DNA from: Martinezella rhizogenes
GTDB lineage: Bacteria > Pseudomonadota > Alphaproteobacteria > Rhizobiales > Rhizobiaceae
Length of the DNA: 64,000 bases
Assembly: GCF_007002745.1 (NCBI RefSeq)
Contig: NZ_SGNY01000002.1
Span: forward strand, 620,001 to 684,000
Direction: 5' to 3'
Below, in pieces: positions 35,653 through 43,852 of this stretch; within the stretch, counting starts at the first letter, position 1; every line of letters starts with the position of its first letter. The notes beneath the pieces were generated by a model, which did no database searches, was not told the DNA's origin, and saw only the letters and a list, made by a program, of their open reading frames with translations. Both the position numbers and the translations under genes were made by a program.

Positions 35653-36549
35653 TTAACCCGCTGCAACCGATGCAGTGGGCCGGCGGTTGGCGAGATAGAC
35701 CCCCGTGACCGCGAGAACCGTACCGGCAATCATGGCCGGCGTCAGCGTTTCCCCGAACAGCAGCGCAGCTTCCACGGCGGCAAGCGGCGGCACGAGATAG
35801 ATCAGTGAGGCCGCGCGCGATACCTGCCCACGCCGGATGAGATAAAGAAGCAATGCAACCGCGCCGATGGAAATCGCACCCACCGACCAGCCAAGCGTGG
35901 CGGCCAGCCCGAGGCTCCAGTCCACATGCCCGTCTTCCAGTAAAAGCGCAAAGGGAATGGTGACCAGCAGCGCGCCGACATATTGCAGCGTCGCCACCGC
36001 CATGATGTTTCCGCCATGGACATATTTCTTCTGGTAGAGCGTGCCATAGGTCACCGACACCATGCCGAGCACATTCACCGCCACGGCATAAAGCGGCACG
36101 GACATGCCAAGCGCACCCGTAGCCATGACCTTCGGCAGCACGGCGATGGCAATGCCGGCAAAACCGAGCAGCAAACCGGCACGTTGCATGGGTGAGATTC
36201 TCTCGCCAATCATGAAACGGGCGGCCACCGCCGTCATCAGCGGCTGCAGACCAGCGATGATGCCGCCGATCGCCGCCGGCACGCCCTGCCCGATCGCCCA
36301 CCAGATCATGCCGAGATAAATGCCGTGCAGGAACACGCCGGACAGGATCGCCCGCAGGACATCGGCGCGCTGCTTCGGCCAGGAAATGGCGGACAGCCGG
36401 CAGATCGCCCATAATATCAGGCCGGCCAGCAGGTAACGCAGACAGAGGAAGGTCAGCGGCCCGGTATAATAGACGGCATATTTGGCCGTGACCCAGCCGG
36501 TCGACCAGAGAAACACGAAGATGGCCGGAGCCAGACGGTCAAGCGACAT
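35653..36549 (-). CDS. DMT-superfamily transporter with two EamA domains
   Basis: A 298-residue protein with about ten helices. The first EamA repeat starts at FVFLWSTGWVTAKYAV near residue 11, and the second shows SVGAISIGAVALLLYLI near residue 205 with LIYLVPPLAAVEAALLFGE near residue 240. The ATG at 36549 is chosen because AGGGGATG precedes it and the hydrophobic segment starts soon after; a longer frame begins at 36573. Substrate unknown. It is a single gene, separated from the L,D-transpeptidase gene by an A+T-rich gap. Confidence 0.87.
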   Translation of the reverse strand: MSLDRLAPAIFVFLWSTGWVTAKYAVYYTGPLTFLCLRYLLAGLILWAICRLSAISWPKQRADVLRAILSGVFLHGIYLGMIWWAIGQGVPAAIGGIIAGLQPLMTAVAARFMIGERISPMQRAGLLLGFAGIAIAVLPKVMATGALGMSVPLYAVAVNVLGMVSVTYGTLYQKKYVHGGNIMAVATLQYVGALLVTIPFALLLEDGHVDWSLGLAATLGWSVGAISIGAVALLLYLIRRGQVSRAASLIYLVPPLAAVEAALLFGETLTPAMIAGTVLAVTGVYLANRRPTASVAAG

Positions 36550-37026
36550 GGGAACATCCCCTGTGCGGCACAATCCCGCCTCTCGGACATTGCCGGGGAT
36601 GCAAGACCATGCAGCGAATTGATATTTCGGCCAAGGAACACCGGTGAAAAAGCAGGCCGGCTTGGCACCAGGCCTGTGGCGGCATACACGCCGTTTGCCA
36701 AGGCGGTATCGCTATCGCCGCCAAAGGTCAAAGGCGTTTTCGTGATCGCATCTTTCAGTTTTTCTTATGCGGCATCCGCAATCCATCAACCGAAAACGAA
36801 CGAACAAATTTTGTGCATTCGCCCACGGCGCACACAGCACCATCATGCCCTTCCGCACTGCCGCGCCGCGCAACCATTTTGACGATGCCGCATTTATAGG
36901 CTGAAACCGAAATAACGCTTCTTTTTTAAAACTCTAGGGCGAGAAAAAATCTTCATGAGGAGGTCCGCATAGTTCTTGCATTGCATTTGGCCTTGTATTC
37001 ATATGGTAAAAAAGGGGACATCGAAG
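36550..37026. other. intergenic region before the ATP-grasp operon
   Basis: No gene is supported in these about 480 bases. Short frames here have no family features. The last 130 bases are A+T-rich (TTCTTTTTTAAAACTCTAG near 36920) and probably hold the operon promoter. AAAAAGGGGACA at 37009-37020 is the ribosome-binding site used to place the downstream start. Confidence 0.45.
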
Positions 37027-38436
37027 TTGGCATTTGACGAAATGATAAATGCGGACGAAACGCCGCGAAGCCCATATGAAAACTATAACGAGTGGTACAG
37101 CCGACAGGACAGGTCGCACCTGATCCAGAAATCAAAAGACGCGGAAAACATCTTTCGAAAAACCGGCATTACTTTCGCAGTCTATGGCCATGCCGACAGT
37201 TCAGAAAAACTGATCCCCTTCGATATCATCCCGCGCATCATCTCCGGACGTGAGTGGCGCAAACTGGCCCAGGGCATCGAACAGCGCGTTCTCGCCCTCA
37301 ATGCTTTCCTCGACGATATCTACCACAAGCAGGAAATCATCCGCGCCGGCCGCATCCCACGCGAAATCATCGAGAAAAACGAAGCCTTCCTGCCGGAGAT
37401 GATCGGTTTCACCCCGCCCGGCGGCGTCTATACCCACATTGTCGGCACAGACATCGTCCGCACCGGCGAAGACCAGTTTTATGTTCTGGAAGACAATGCC
37501 CGCACGCCCTCCGGTGTCAGCTACATGCTGGAAAACCGCGAGACGATGATGCAGATGTTCCCGGAACTCTTCCATGAAAACCGCGTGCGGCGGGTGGAGG
37601 ACTATCCCTATCTGCTGCGGCAATCGCTCGCCTCGCTCGCCCCGCCCGGCTGTTCCGGCAAGCCGCGCGTCGCGGTGCTGACACCCGGCATCTATAATTC
37701 CGCCTATTACGAACATTCCTTCCTCGCCGACATGATGGGCGTGGAGCTGGTGGAAGGATCCGACCTGCGTGTCATGGACGGCAAGGTCAAGATGCGCACC
37801 ACCCGCGGTTATGAGGCAATCGATGTTCTCTATCGCCGCGTCGACGACGACTTCCTCGATCCGCTGACCTTCCGTCCGGATTCGGCGCTCGGCGTGCCCG
37901 GCATCATGGATGTCTACCGTGCCGGCAACATCACCATCGCCAATGCCCCCGGCACCGGCATCTCCGACGACAAGGCCGTCTATTCCTACATGCCTGAGAT
38001 CGTCGAATTTTATACCGGCCGCAAGCCGCTCCTGGAAAACGTGCCGACCTGGCGCTGTTCGGAGCCGGACAGCCTGAAATACGTGCTCGACAATCTTGCC
38101 GAACTGGTCGTCAAGGAAGTCCACGGTTCGGGCGGTTACGGCATGCTGGTCGGCCCCACGGCGACAAAAAAGGAACGGGCGCTGTTTGCCGAAAAGCTCA
38201 AGGCCCGCCCCTCCAACTATATTGCGCAGCCAACGCTGTCGCTGTCCACCGTGCCGATCATGGTGAAAAACGGCATCGCGCCGCGCCATGTCGATCTGCG
38301 CCCTTACGTGCTGGTGTCGGACAAGGTGAAGATCATTCCCGGCGGCCTGACCCGCGTCGCGCTCAAGCAGGGCTCGCTGGTGGTCAATTCCAGCCAGGGC
38401 GGCGGCACCAAGGATACATGGGTACTGGAGGACTAA
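37027..38436 (+). CDS. circularly permuted type 2 ATP-grasp protein
   Basis: A 469-residue ATP-grasp enzyme of the permuted type found with alpha-E and transglutaminase-like proteins. Characteristic stretches are the N-terminal SPYENYNEWY, LEDNARTPSGVSYMLENR near residue 155, DVLYRRVDDDFLDPL near 276, and the ATP-binding VVKEVHGSGGYGMLVGP near 360. Such proteins are predicted to form amide or ester bonds on peptides; no reaction has been assigned. The TTG at 37027 is preferred, with AGGGG nine bases upstream; an upstream frame from 36976 adds implausible cysteine-rich residues. The alpha-E gene begins three bases after its stop. Confidence 0.9.
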   Translation: MAFDEMINADETPRSPYENYNEWYSRQDRSHLIQKSKDAENIFRKTGITFAVYGHADSSEKLIPFDIIPRIISGREWRKLAQGIEQRVLALNAFLDDIYHKQEIIRAGRIPREIIEKNEAFLPEMIGFTPPGGVYTHIVGTDIVRTGEDQFYVLEDNARTPSGVSYMLENRETMMQMFPELFHENRVRRVEDYPYLLRQSLASLAPPGCSGKPRVAVLTPGIYNSAYYEHSFLADMMGVELVEGSDLRVMDGKVKMRTTRGYEAIDVLYRRVDDDFLDPLTFRPDSALGVPGIMDVYRAGNITIANAPGTGISDDKAVYSYMPEIVEFYTGRKPLLENVPTWRCSEPDSLKYVLDNLAELVVKEVHGSGGYGMLVGPTATKKERALFAEKLKARPSNYIAQPTLSLSTVPIMVKNGIAPRHVDLRPYVLVSDKVKIIPGGLTRVALKQGSLVVNSSQGGGTKDTWVLED

Positions 38437-38439
38437 GCC

Positions 38440-39381
38440 ATGCTGGGCAGAACGGCAAACGGGCTCTACTGGATGTTCCGGTACATCGAGCGCGCTGAAA
38501 ACATCGCCCGGCTGATCGATGCGGGTCTGCGCGTTTCACTGACGCGCTCGGGCAGCGGCGATGAAGACTGGGACGGCGTGTTGCAGAGTGCTGGCGTCCA
38601 CGAGGCGTTCCTCGAAACACACGACAAGGTGACGACGGCGGATGCGATCGATTATCTCCTGCGCGACAAAGCCAACCCGTCAAGCGTCCTCTCCTGCATC
38701 GAGGCGGGCCGCAACAATGCCCGCATGGTGCGCACCGCGCTGACGCGCGAGACATGGGAAGCGACCAACGAATTCTGGATCGAGCTGAAGACCAGCCTCG
38801 AGCGCAGGGTGAAGCCGGCGGACATGCCGCAGACCATCGACGGCATCAAACACCGCGCCGGTCTGGTTCGCGGCGCTTTCCACGGCTCGATGCTGCGCAA
38901 CGATCTCTATAATTTCTCCCGCATCGGCACCTTCATCGAACGGGCCGACAACACCGCCCGCATTCTCGACGTCAAATATTACGTGCTGCTGCCGGCTGTG
39001 GCGCATGTCGGTTCCTCGCTCGACAACGCACAATGGGAATCCATCCTGCGCTCGGTCTCGGCGCATCGTTCCTATGGCTGGGTCTATGATGCGGAATACA
39101 AGCCGGCCAATATTGCCGACTTCCTCATTCTCAATGGCCGCATGCCGCGTTCGCTCGCCTATTGTTACGAGAAGATAGCCAGCAACCTCAATTACATAGC
39201 TGAGGATTACGGCGAAAGGCACCAGGCACATGAGACGGCCGAAAGCATTCGTGACAGCCTGCGCAAGACGACGATCAACCGCGTCATGGATGAAGGTCTG
39301 CACGAGTTTCTGGAGAGATTCATAAACCGCAACGGGCAGCTGGGACAGGAAATCATGGAAGGCTACCGCTTTTATCAATAA
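38440..39381 (+). CDS. alpha-E domain protein
   Basis: A 313-residue all-alpha protein of the alpha-E family, defined by association with permuted ATP-grasp enzymes. MLGRTANGLYWMFRYIERAENIARLI, given here in two parts as MLGRTANGLYWMFRY and IERAENIARLID, contains the conserved glutamate, and a second copy of the pattern occurs near residue 162 (NFSRIGTFIERADNTARILD). The internal repeat suggests an ancient duplication. Function is unknown; it may be a partner or scaffold for the ATP-grasp enzyme. It lies three bases after that gene and 21 bases before the transglutaminase-like gene. Confidence 0.9.
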   Translation: MLGRTANGLYWMFRYIERAENIARLIDAGLRVSLTRSGSGDEDWDGVLQSAGVHEAFLETHDKVTTADAIDYLLRDKANPSSVLSCIEAGRNNARMVRTALTRETWEATNEFWIELKTSLERRVKPADMPQTIDGIKHRAGLVRGAFHGSMLRNDLYNFSRIGTFIERADNTARILDVKYYVLLPAVAHVGSSLDNAQWESILRSVSAHRSYGWVYDAEYKPANIADFLILNGRMPRSLAYCYEKIASNLNYIAEDYGERHQAHETAESIRDSLRKTTINRVMDEGLHEFLERFINRNGQLGQEIMEGYRFYQ

Positions 39382-39402
39382 GCGCGTGGACGGGGACAGC
39401 TT

Positions 39403-40224
39403 ATGCGTCTGAAAATCACCCATACGACGGAATATGTCTATGACGAGCCGACGCCCTATGCGTTGCAGCGGCTGCGCCTGACACCGCAGACCGGCCCCTG
39501 CCAGACGGTGGAGAACTGGGATGTCTCGGTGGATGGCGCCACCGTCGAAGTGACCTATGACGACCATTTCGGTAACCGGGTTTCGCTAGTGGAAACGGAA
39601 GGCCCGCAACGCAAGGTCAAGGTTGTGGCAAGCGGCCTCGTCACCACCGAAGACAGGGCCGGCGTGTTCGGGCACCATATTGGCAATGCGCCGCTCTGGC
39701 TCTTCCAGCGCGAGACGCCGCGCACCAAGCCGGGAAAACTGGTGCGTGAGCTGGTAAAAGTCAGCACTGGTGACACTGAACTCTCCCGCCTGCATGACCT
39801 CATGGAGAATATTCACCGCAAGGTGGACTATGTGCCGGATGCAACCGATATTGAAACCACGGCGGAAACGGCGCTGGAGGCAGGCAAGGGCGTGTGCCAG
39901 GACCATGCCCATATCCTGATTTCCGCAGCGCGGCTGATGGGCCTGCCGGCCCGTTATGTTTCCGGTTATCTGATGATGGAAGAAGTGGAAGAACAGACGG
40001 CCACCCACGCCTGGGCCGAGGTGCATCTTCAGGGGCTTGGGTGGGTCGGCTTCGACGCCGCCAACAATATCTGCCCCGATGACCGTTATGTCCGCATCGC
40101 GTCGGGCCTGTGCTACCGCGATTGCGCGCCGATATCAGGCATGCGCATCGGCCCCGCCGGTGAGACGCTGAACGTGACTGTCACCGTGCAGCAGTCGCAG
40201 AGCCAGAACCAGTCGCAGAGTTGA
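39403..40224 (+). CDS. transglutaminase-like protease/transferase of the ATP-grasp system
   Basis: A 273-residue protein. Residues 1 to about 85 form a bacterial transglutaminase-like N-terminal beta region (TTEYVYDEPTPYALQRLRLTP), followed by the catalytic core with Cys165 in GVCQDHAH, His202 in THAWAEV and Asp218 in GFDAANN, a complete papain-like triad. It ends in an unusual Gln/Ser repeat tail (QQSQSQNQSQS). Family members are thought to hydrolyse or re-form amide bonds and may reverse or complete the ATP-grasp reaction. It starts 21 bases after the alpha-E gene. Confidence 0.9.
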   Translation: MRLKITHTTEYVYDEPTPYALQRLRLTPQTGPCQTVENWDVSVDGATVEVTYDDHFGNRVSLVETEGPQRKVKVVASGLVTTEDRAGVFGHHIGNAPLWLFQRETPRTKPGKLVRELVKVSTGDTELSRLHDLMENIHRKVDYVPDATDIETTAETALEAGKGVCQDHAHILISAARLMGLPARYVSGYLMMEEVEEQTATHAWAEVHLQGLGWVGFDAANNICPDDRYVRIASGLCYRDCAPISGMRIGPAGETLNVTVTVQQSQSQNQSQS

Positions 40225-40225
40225 G

Positions 40226-40825
40226 ATGATGGCCGCCAAAGACGAGGATACGATCGGTTTTTACACCGATAATGCCAACGCCTACACCACCCGGGGACAG
40301 GCTCCTGACCGCCCGCATCTGGAGACATTTCTGGCGCAGCTGCCGGAGGGCGCGAGCATTCTTGAGCTCGGATGCGGCGGCGGGCAGGACAGCGAATTCA
40401 TGCTGGCTGCCGGTTTCGACGTTCACCCCACCGATGGAACACCCGAGATCGCCAAGGCGGCGCAAGCCCGGCTTGGGGTTCCAGTCGTGACATTGCTGTT
40501 CGAGGATATTGACGACAGGGAACGTTATGACGGCGTCTGGGCCAATGCCTGCCTGCTGCATGTGCCACGCGCAGCACTTGCCGGCATTATCGGCCGTATT
40601 CACGGGGCACTGAAACCGGGCGGTGTATTTTACGCCAGTTTCAAGGCCGGAGAGGCGGAAGGCCGTGACACGTTTGGCCGTTATTACAACTATCCTTCCA
40701 AAGCCTGGCTCGAAAATCTCTACGCTCAATTTGGCTGGACGAGCGTCGGGATCACATCCCGTCAAGGCAGCGGTTACGACAAGATGCCGACCGACTGGCT
40801 GCATGTGACGGCAACGAAGTCCTGA
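40226..40825 (+). CDS. class I SAM-dependent methyltransferase
   Basis: A 199-residue methyltransferase with the SAM motif ILELGCGGGQDSEFML near residue 45, the post-I acid in FDVHPTDGT, and WANACLLHVPRAAL near residue 108. The sequence around it resembles small-molecule methyltransferases of the Tam/UbiE type. It starts one base after the transglutaminase-like gene stops, so it is most likely part of the same transcript. Whether it acts on the product of the ATP-grasp system is not known. Confidence 0.86.
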   Translation: MMAAKDEDTIGFYTDNANAYTTRGQAPDRPHLETFLAQLPEGASILELGCGGGQDSEFMLAAGFDVHPTDGTPEIAKAAQARLGVPVVTLLFEDIDDRERYDGVWANACLLHVPRAALAGIIGRIHGALKPGGVFYASFKAGEAEGRDTFGRYYNYPSKAWLENLYAQFGWTSVGITSRQGSGYDKMPTDWLHVTATKS

Positions 40826-40895
40826 TCCATTTCCGGAACTTGCCGGTTGCGAAAGCGTCTCCCGACCGTTTAAATCGCCGCATTGATTTGAAAGC

Positions 40896-41408
40896 ATGAT
40901 CCGGCTCCAGCCTGCGGGCAGAAAAGCCGGCCGGGAGACGGTCTTGTACACTATTTCCGACTATTGCGACTGCCAGTCCCATGGCCCCGTCATCGCCGAC
41001 CGTGTCTGGACGGCGTGGTGGCAGGACAGCGGCCTCAAGGTCGATGATGTCGCCGAGCACCTGAAGGACATGACCAACCCGCACGCCCTGCCCACCGGTT
41101 TCGTTGCCCATGACGGTGAAGCTTATGTCGGCTCCGCATTCCTTATCCATTGCGATCTGGAGGAGCGGCCGCAATATCTGCCATGGGTTGCCGCTCTCTG
41201 GGTGGAGGAAGACCGACGGCGCTCAGGCGTAGCACGGGCCCTGATGCAGGCCGCCACGCAAAGGGCAGCCAAACTCGGCCACCATACCAGCTACCTGTGC
41301 TGCCAGCGCGATCTCGAGACCTATTACGTCAATTGCGGCTGGACGGTTCTGGAACGCGGCGTCGGCAAACACGATCTGACCGTACTGACCTACAGCGCCA
41401 AAACATAA
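40896..41408 (+). CDS. GNAT-family N-acetyltransferase
   Basis: A 170-residue acetyltransferase. The acetyl-CoA-binding loop appears as VEEDRRRSGVARALMQAA near residue 108, following the beta-4 strand PWVAALWV, and LETYYVNCGWTVLE near residue 140 is the usual C-terminal motif. Substrate unknown. A later start at 40944 (TTG) is possible because the first 16 residues are not family-like. It is 70 bases beyond the methyltransferase and may be the start of a separate transcript. Confidence 0.83.
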   Translation: MIRLQPAGRKAGRETVLYTISDYCDCQSHGPVIADRVWTAWWQDSGLKVDDVAEHLKDMTNPHALPTGFVAHDGEAYVGSAFLIHCDLEERPQYLPWVAALWVEEDRRRSGVARALMQAATQRAAKLGHHTSYLCCQRDLETYYVNCGWTVLERGVGKHDLTVLTYSAKT

Positions 41409-41457
41409 GCGTCCCGCCACTTGCCGTGTCGGACGCCCAGTAGATACCGGAGGAAAC

Positions 41458-41874
41458 ATGCGCCCGCCAGCAGCCATCATGGAAACCGCAATCTACGTGG
41501 ATGATCTCGACGCCGCCGAGACCTTTTACCGCGATGTGTTCGGGCTGGAGGTGGTGCGCAGACTGCCCGGCCAATTCGTGTTTTTCAGATGCGGCCGACA
41601 AATGCTGCTGATCTTCGATCCGCAGCAATCCCGCCGGGCCGATCCCGACAATCCGATCCCTCGCCACGGCGCGGCGGGCCAGGGCCATTTCTGCTTTTAT
41701 GCAAAGGATAAATCGGAAGTGGATGGCTGGAAGGACCGGTTCGAAGCGCTTGGAATTCCCGTCGAACATTACCATCGCTGGCCGAATGACAGCTATTCGG
41801 TCTATGTCCGCGATCCCGCGGGTAATTCAGTGGAGGTGGGCGAAGGCAAGCTGTGGGGGATTGAGCAGGCCTGA
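41458..41874 (+). CDS. glyoxalase/bleomycin-resistance (VOC) superfamily protein
   Basis: A 138-residue vicinal-oxygen-chelate protein with paired beta-alpha-beta-beta-beta units. METAIYVDDLDAAETFYRDVFG near the start (given here as ETAIYVDDLDAAETFYRDV) and SYSVYVRDPAGNSVEVGEGKLW near the end are the two halves of the metal site; HFCFYA and the C-terminal VEVGE carry likely ligands. Members include glyoxalase I and thiol transferases; the substrate is not readable. GGAGGAAAC precedes the start. It forms a possible pair with the next gene, 19 bases away. Confidence 0.84.
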   Translation: MRPPAAIMETAIYVDDLDAAETFYRDVFGLEVVRRLPGQFVFFRCGRQMLLIFDPQQSRRADPDNPIPRHGAAGQGHFCFYAKDKSEVDGWKDRFEALGIPVEHYHRWPNDSYSVYVRDPAGNSVEVGEGKLWGIEQA

Positions 41875-41893
41875 AAATACCGGGAAAAACGCT

Positions 41894-42526
41894 ATGAAGA
41901 ACATCTTTGTCGTCACGCACACTCAGTCCGTCCACCATGTCGAGAACAAGGTCGGGGGCTGGTATGACACCGAGCTGACACCCAGGGGCAGGGCCGATGC
42001 GGAGGCGACAGCCGCCAAGCTTATGGCCTTGATCGGCAGCGCCCCGGTTGAAATCTTCAGCTCCGATCTTCTCCGAGCCTCCCAGACAGCTGCAATCGTC
42101 GCTGAACACCTCAAGCACCCTTTTGAAACCACGCATGACCTGCGGGAAATAAGCTATGGTTCAGCCGGCGGCATGCCGCAGGAATGGCTCGACGCCCGCC
42201 AGATCCCCGCCCCTCATCATAACCGTTTGGATCATCGCGGCGGAATTGCCGACGGAGAAACGAGACGCGAAGTGGCGGAAAGGGTGTACCGCTCCGTGAA
42301 TACCATTATATCACGCCCCTGCCCCACGCAGGTCATCGTTACCCATGGCTTTGCTCTTACCTTCGTCATCGCGGCATGGATCAAGATGCCGATCGAAAAC
42401 GTCGGCCATGTCAGTTTTCCGGCGCGGTCTGGAAGCATCACGCATTTGAAGGAAGACGACTATTGGCAAAATCGCGCCGTCGTTTCACTGGCGGATGTTG
42501 CGCATCTGACAGACGACGACGGTTGA
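41894..42526 (+). CDS. histidine phosphatase superfamily protein with altered RHG motif
   Basis: A 210-residue protein of the histidine phosphatase (phosphoglycerate-mutase-like) superfamily. The phospho-accepting motif normally reads RHG; here it is THTQ in IFVVTHTQSVHH near residue 9, so the histidine is kept and the arginine replaced. The rest of the fold is normal: SSDLLRASQTAAIVAEHL near residue 55, LREISYGSAGGMP near 82, and the second histidine in VIVTHGFAL near 152. The substitution may define a subfamily or reduce activity. It follows the VOC gene by 19 bases. Confidence 0.82.
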   Translation: MKNIFVVTHTQSVHHVENKVGGWYDTELTPRGRADAEATAAKLMALIGSAPVEIFSSDLLRASQTAAIVAEHLKHPFETTHDLREISYGSAGGMPQEWLDARQIPAPHHNRLDHRGGIADGETRREVAERVYRSVNTIISRPCPTQVIVTHGFALTFVIAAWIKMPIENVGHVSFPARSGSITHLKEDDYWQNRAVVSLADVAHLTDDDG

Positions 42527-42590
42527 GACGCAATCGCCTGAACATTGCCCGCGCGCGAAGGGACAATTGGACATAAGGCCTGACCTTCAG

Positions 42591-42680
42591 CGTCATCCTC
42601 GGGCTTGACCCGAGGATCCAACCACGTCTCACGGGTCAGTCTGTTGCCGATCCTCGGGCCAAGCCCGAGGATGAGGTCGA
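42591..42680. repeat. palindromic intergenic repeat
   Basis: CATCCTCGGGCTTGACCCGAGGAT near 42594 forms one hairpin (ATCCTCGGG with CCCGAGGAT), and GATCCTCGGGCCAAGCCCGAGGAT near 42650 forms a second. The unit lies between the convergent histidine-phosphatase and gguC genes and belongs to the same general class as 194-308. Confidence 0.8.
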
Positions 42681-42741
42681 GGGGTGGGACTACCATGTGA
42701 TGGCCCCACCCCCTTTGGCATTCTCAAAATCAGCCCGCAGA

Positions 42742-43761
42742 TCAGATCTGCCGAACAGCGATCTCTTCTTCCGCGTCCACGGCCAGCGGGTTCTTCAGCG
42801 GCAGGCCGAAACCGGCTGCCTCGATCTCGAAGACGTCGCCCGCTTCCGGCTTGATGCCGTCTGCGAAGGAGAGCGTGGCCGTGCCGAACATGTGCACATG
42901 CACGTCGCCCGGCGCACGGAACAGGCCGTATTTGAAGTGGTGATATTCGAGGTTCGCGAAGGTATGGGACATGTTGTCCTCACCCGAAACGAACGGCTTT
43001 TCGAAGACGACCTTGTCGCCGCGGCGGATGCGCGAGGTGCCGCGAATATCCGAAGGTGCCGCACCAACGCGGATTTCCGGGCCAAAGCTTGCAGGGCGCA
43101 GCTTGGAGTGGGCGAGGTAGAGATAGTTGACCCGCTCGGTGACGTGATCGGAAAACTCGTTGGAGACGGCAAAGCCGATGCGCACGGGCTCGCCCTTATC
43201 CGAAATGACGTAGATGCCGGCCATCTCGGGCTCTTCGCCGCCATCCAGCGCGAAGGATGGCGAGGTGAGCGCCGCACCGGGTGCTGCAGCCACATGGCCG
43301 TTGCCCTTGTAGAACCACTCGGGCTGTACGCCCTTTTCACCGGCCTTCGGCTTGCCGTTTTCCAGACCCATGCGGAACATCTTCATGGAATCCGTCAGGC
43401 TTTCCTCGGCGGCTTCCGTGGTCTTCTTGTGCATGCTGTCGCGGGTTGCGGCCGAGCCGAGATGGGTGAGGCCCGTGCCGGTCAGATGCAGATGCGCCGG
43501 ATCGGGATGGGTGATCGGCGGCAGGAAACGGCCCTCGGCATAGGCCTTTTCGAGATCGACGGCATCGCCCAGACCATGGGCGGAAACAACGTCGGCAAGG
43601 CTCTTGCCGCTATTGGCGGCTTCCATGGCAAGCGCGTAGACCGAACCGGCACCCTTGACCGCCTGCGCCTGTCCGCCGTCTTCGCGAACCGCTACAATGA
43701 TTTTGCCACTGGCATCTTTGATCTGTGAAATGAGCACGGGTTTTCCTTCCTGCGGCGCCAT
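42742..43761 (-). CDS. gguC: GguC family protein, fumarylacetoacetate-hydrolase-like
   Basis: A 339-residue protein matching GguC of the Agrobacterium chvE locus. The C-terminal half resembles fumarylacetoacetate hydrolase-like enzymes, with GDEEPEMAGIYVI-type acidic metal-binding region around residue 158 (DGGEEPEMAGIYVI). It is not a membrane or ATPase component, so it may be an enzyme acting on imported sugar acids. It is separated from gguB by 91 bases that contain a strong hairpin, so its expression may be lower or uncoupled. Confidence 0.85.
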   Translation of the reverse strand: MAPQEGKPVLISQIKDASGKIIVAVREDGGQAQAVKGAGSVYALAMEAANSGKSLADVVSAHGLGDAVDLEKAYAEGRFLPPITHPDPAHLHLTGTGLTHLGSAATRDSMHKKTTEAAEESLTDSMKMFRMGLENGKPKAGEKGVQPEWFYKGNGHVAAAPGAALTSPSFALDGGEEPEMAGIYVISDKGEPVRIGFAVSNEFSDHVTERVNYLYLAHSKLRPASFGPEIRVGAAPSDIRGTSRIRRGDKVVFEKPFVSGEDNMSHTFANLEYHHFKYGLFRAPGDVHVHMFGTATLSFADGIKPEAGDVFEIEAAGFGLPLKNPLAVDAEEEIAVRQI

Positions 43762-43801
43762 GCGCCTTATCCGCTACGGCGCATCGCGCCTGCATCTTAT
43801 G

Positions 43802-43829
43802 AAAGTGGCCGGAAACCGGCCACTTTTTT
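43802..43829. terminator. perfect hairpin between gguB and gguC
   Basis: AAAGTGGCCGG (43802-43812) pairs perfectly with CCGGCCACTTT (43816-43826) across AAA. On the plus strand six T follow; on the minus strand, the direction of the ggu genes, only three T follow. On the minus strand it may work as a weak attenuator or 3' end stabiliser of the gguB transcript. Confidence 0.6.
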
Positions 43830-43852
43830 GACTTGCGATTTGGTTGGGCCGA

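Noticed and set aside
36619-36882. 87-codon plus-strand frame before the ATP-grasp operon
   Set aside because: No motif, poor start context, and it lies in the presumed promoter region.
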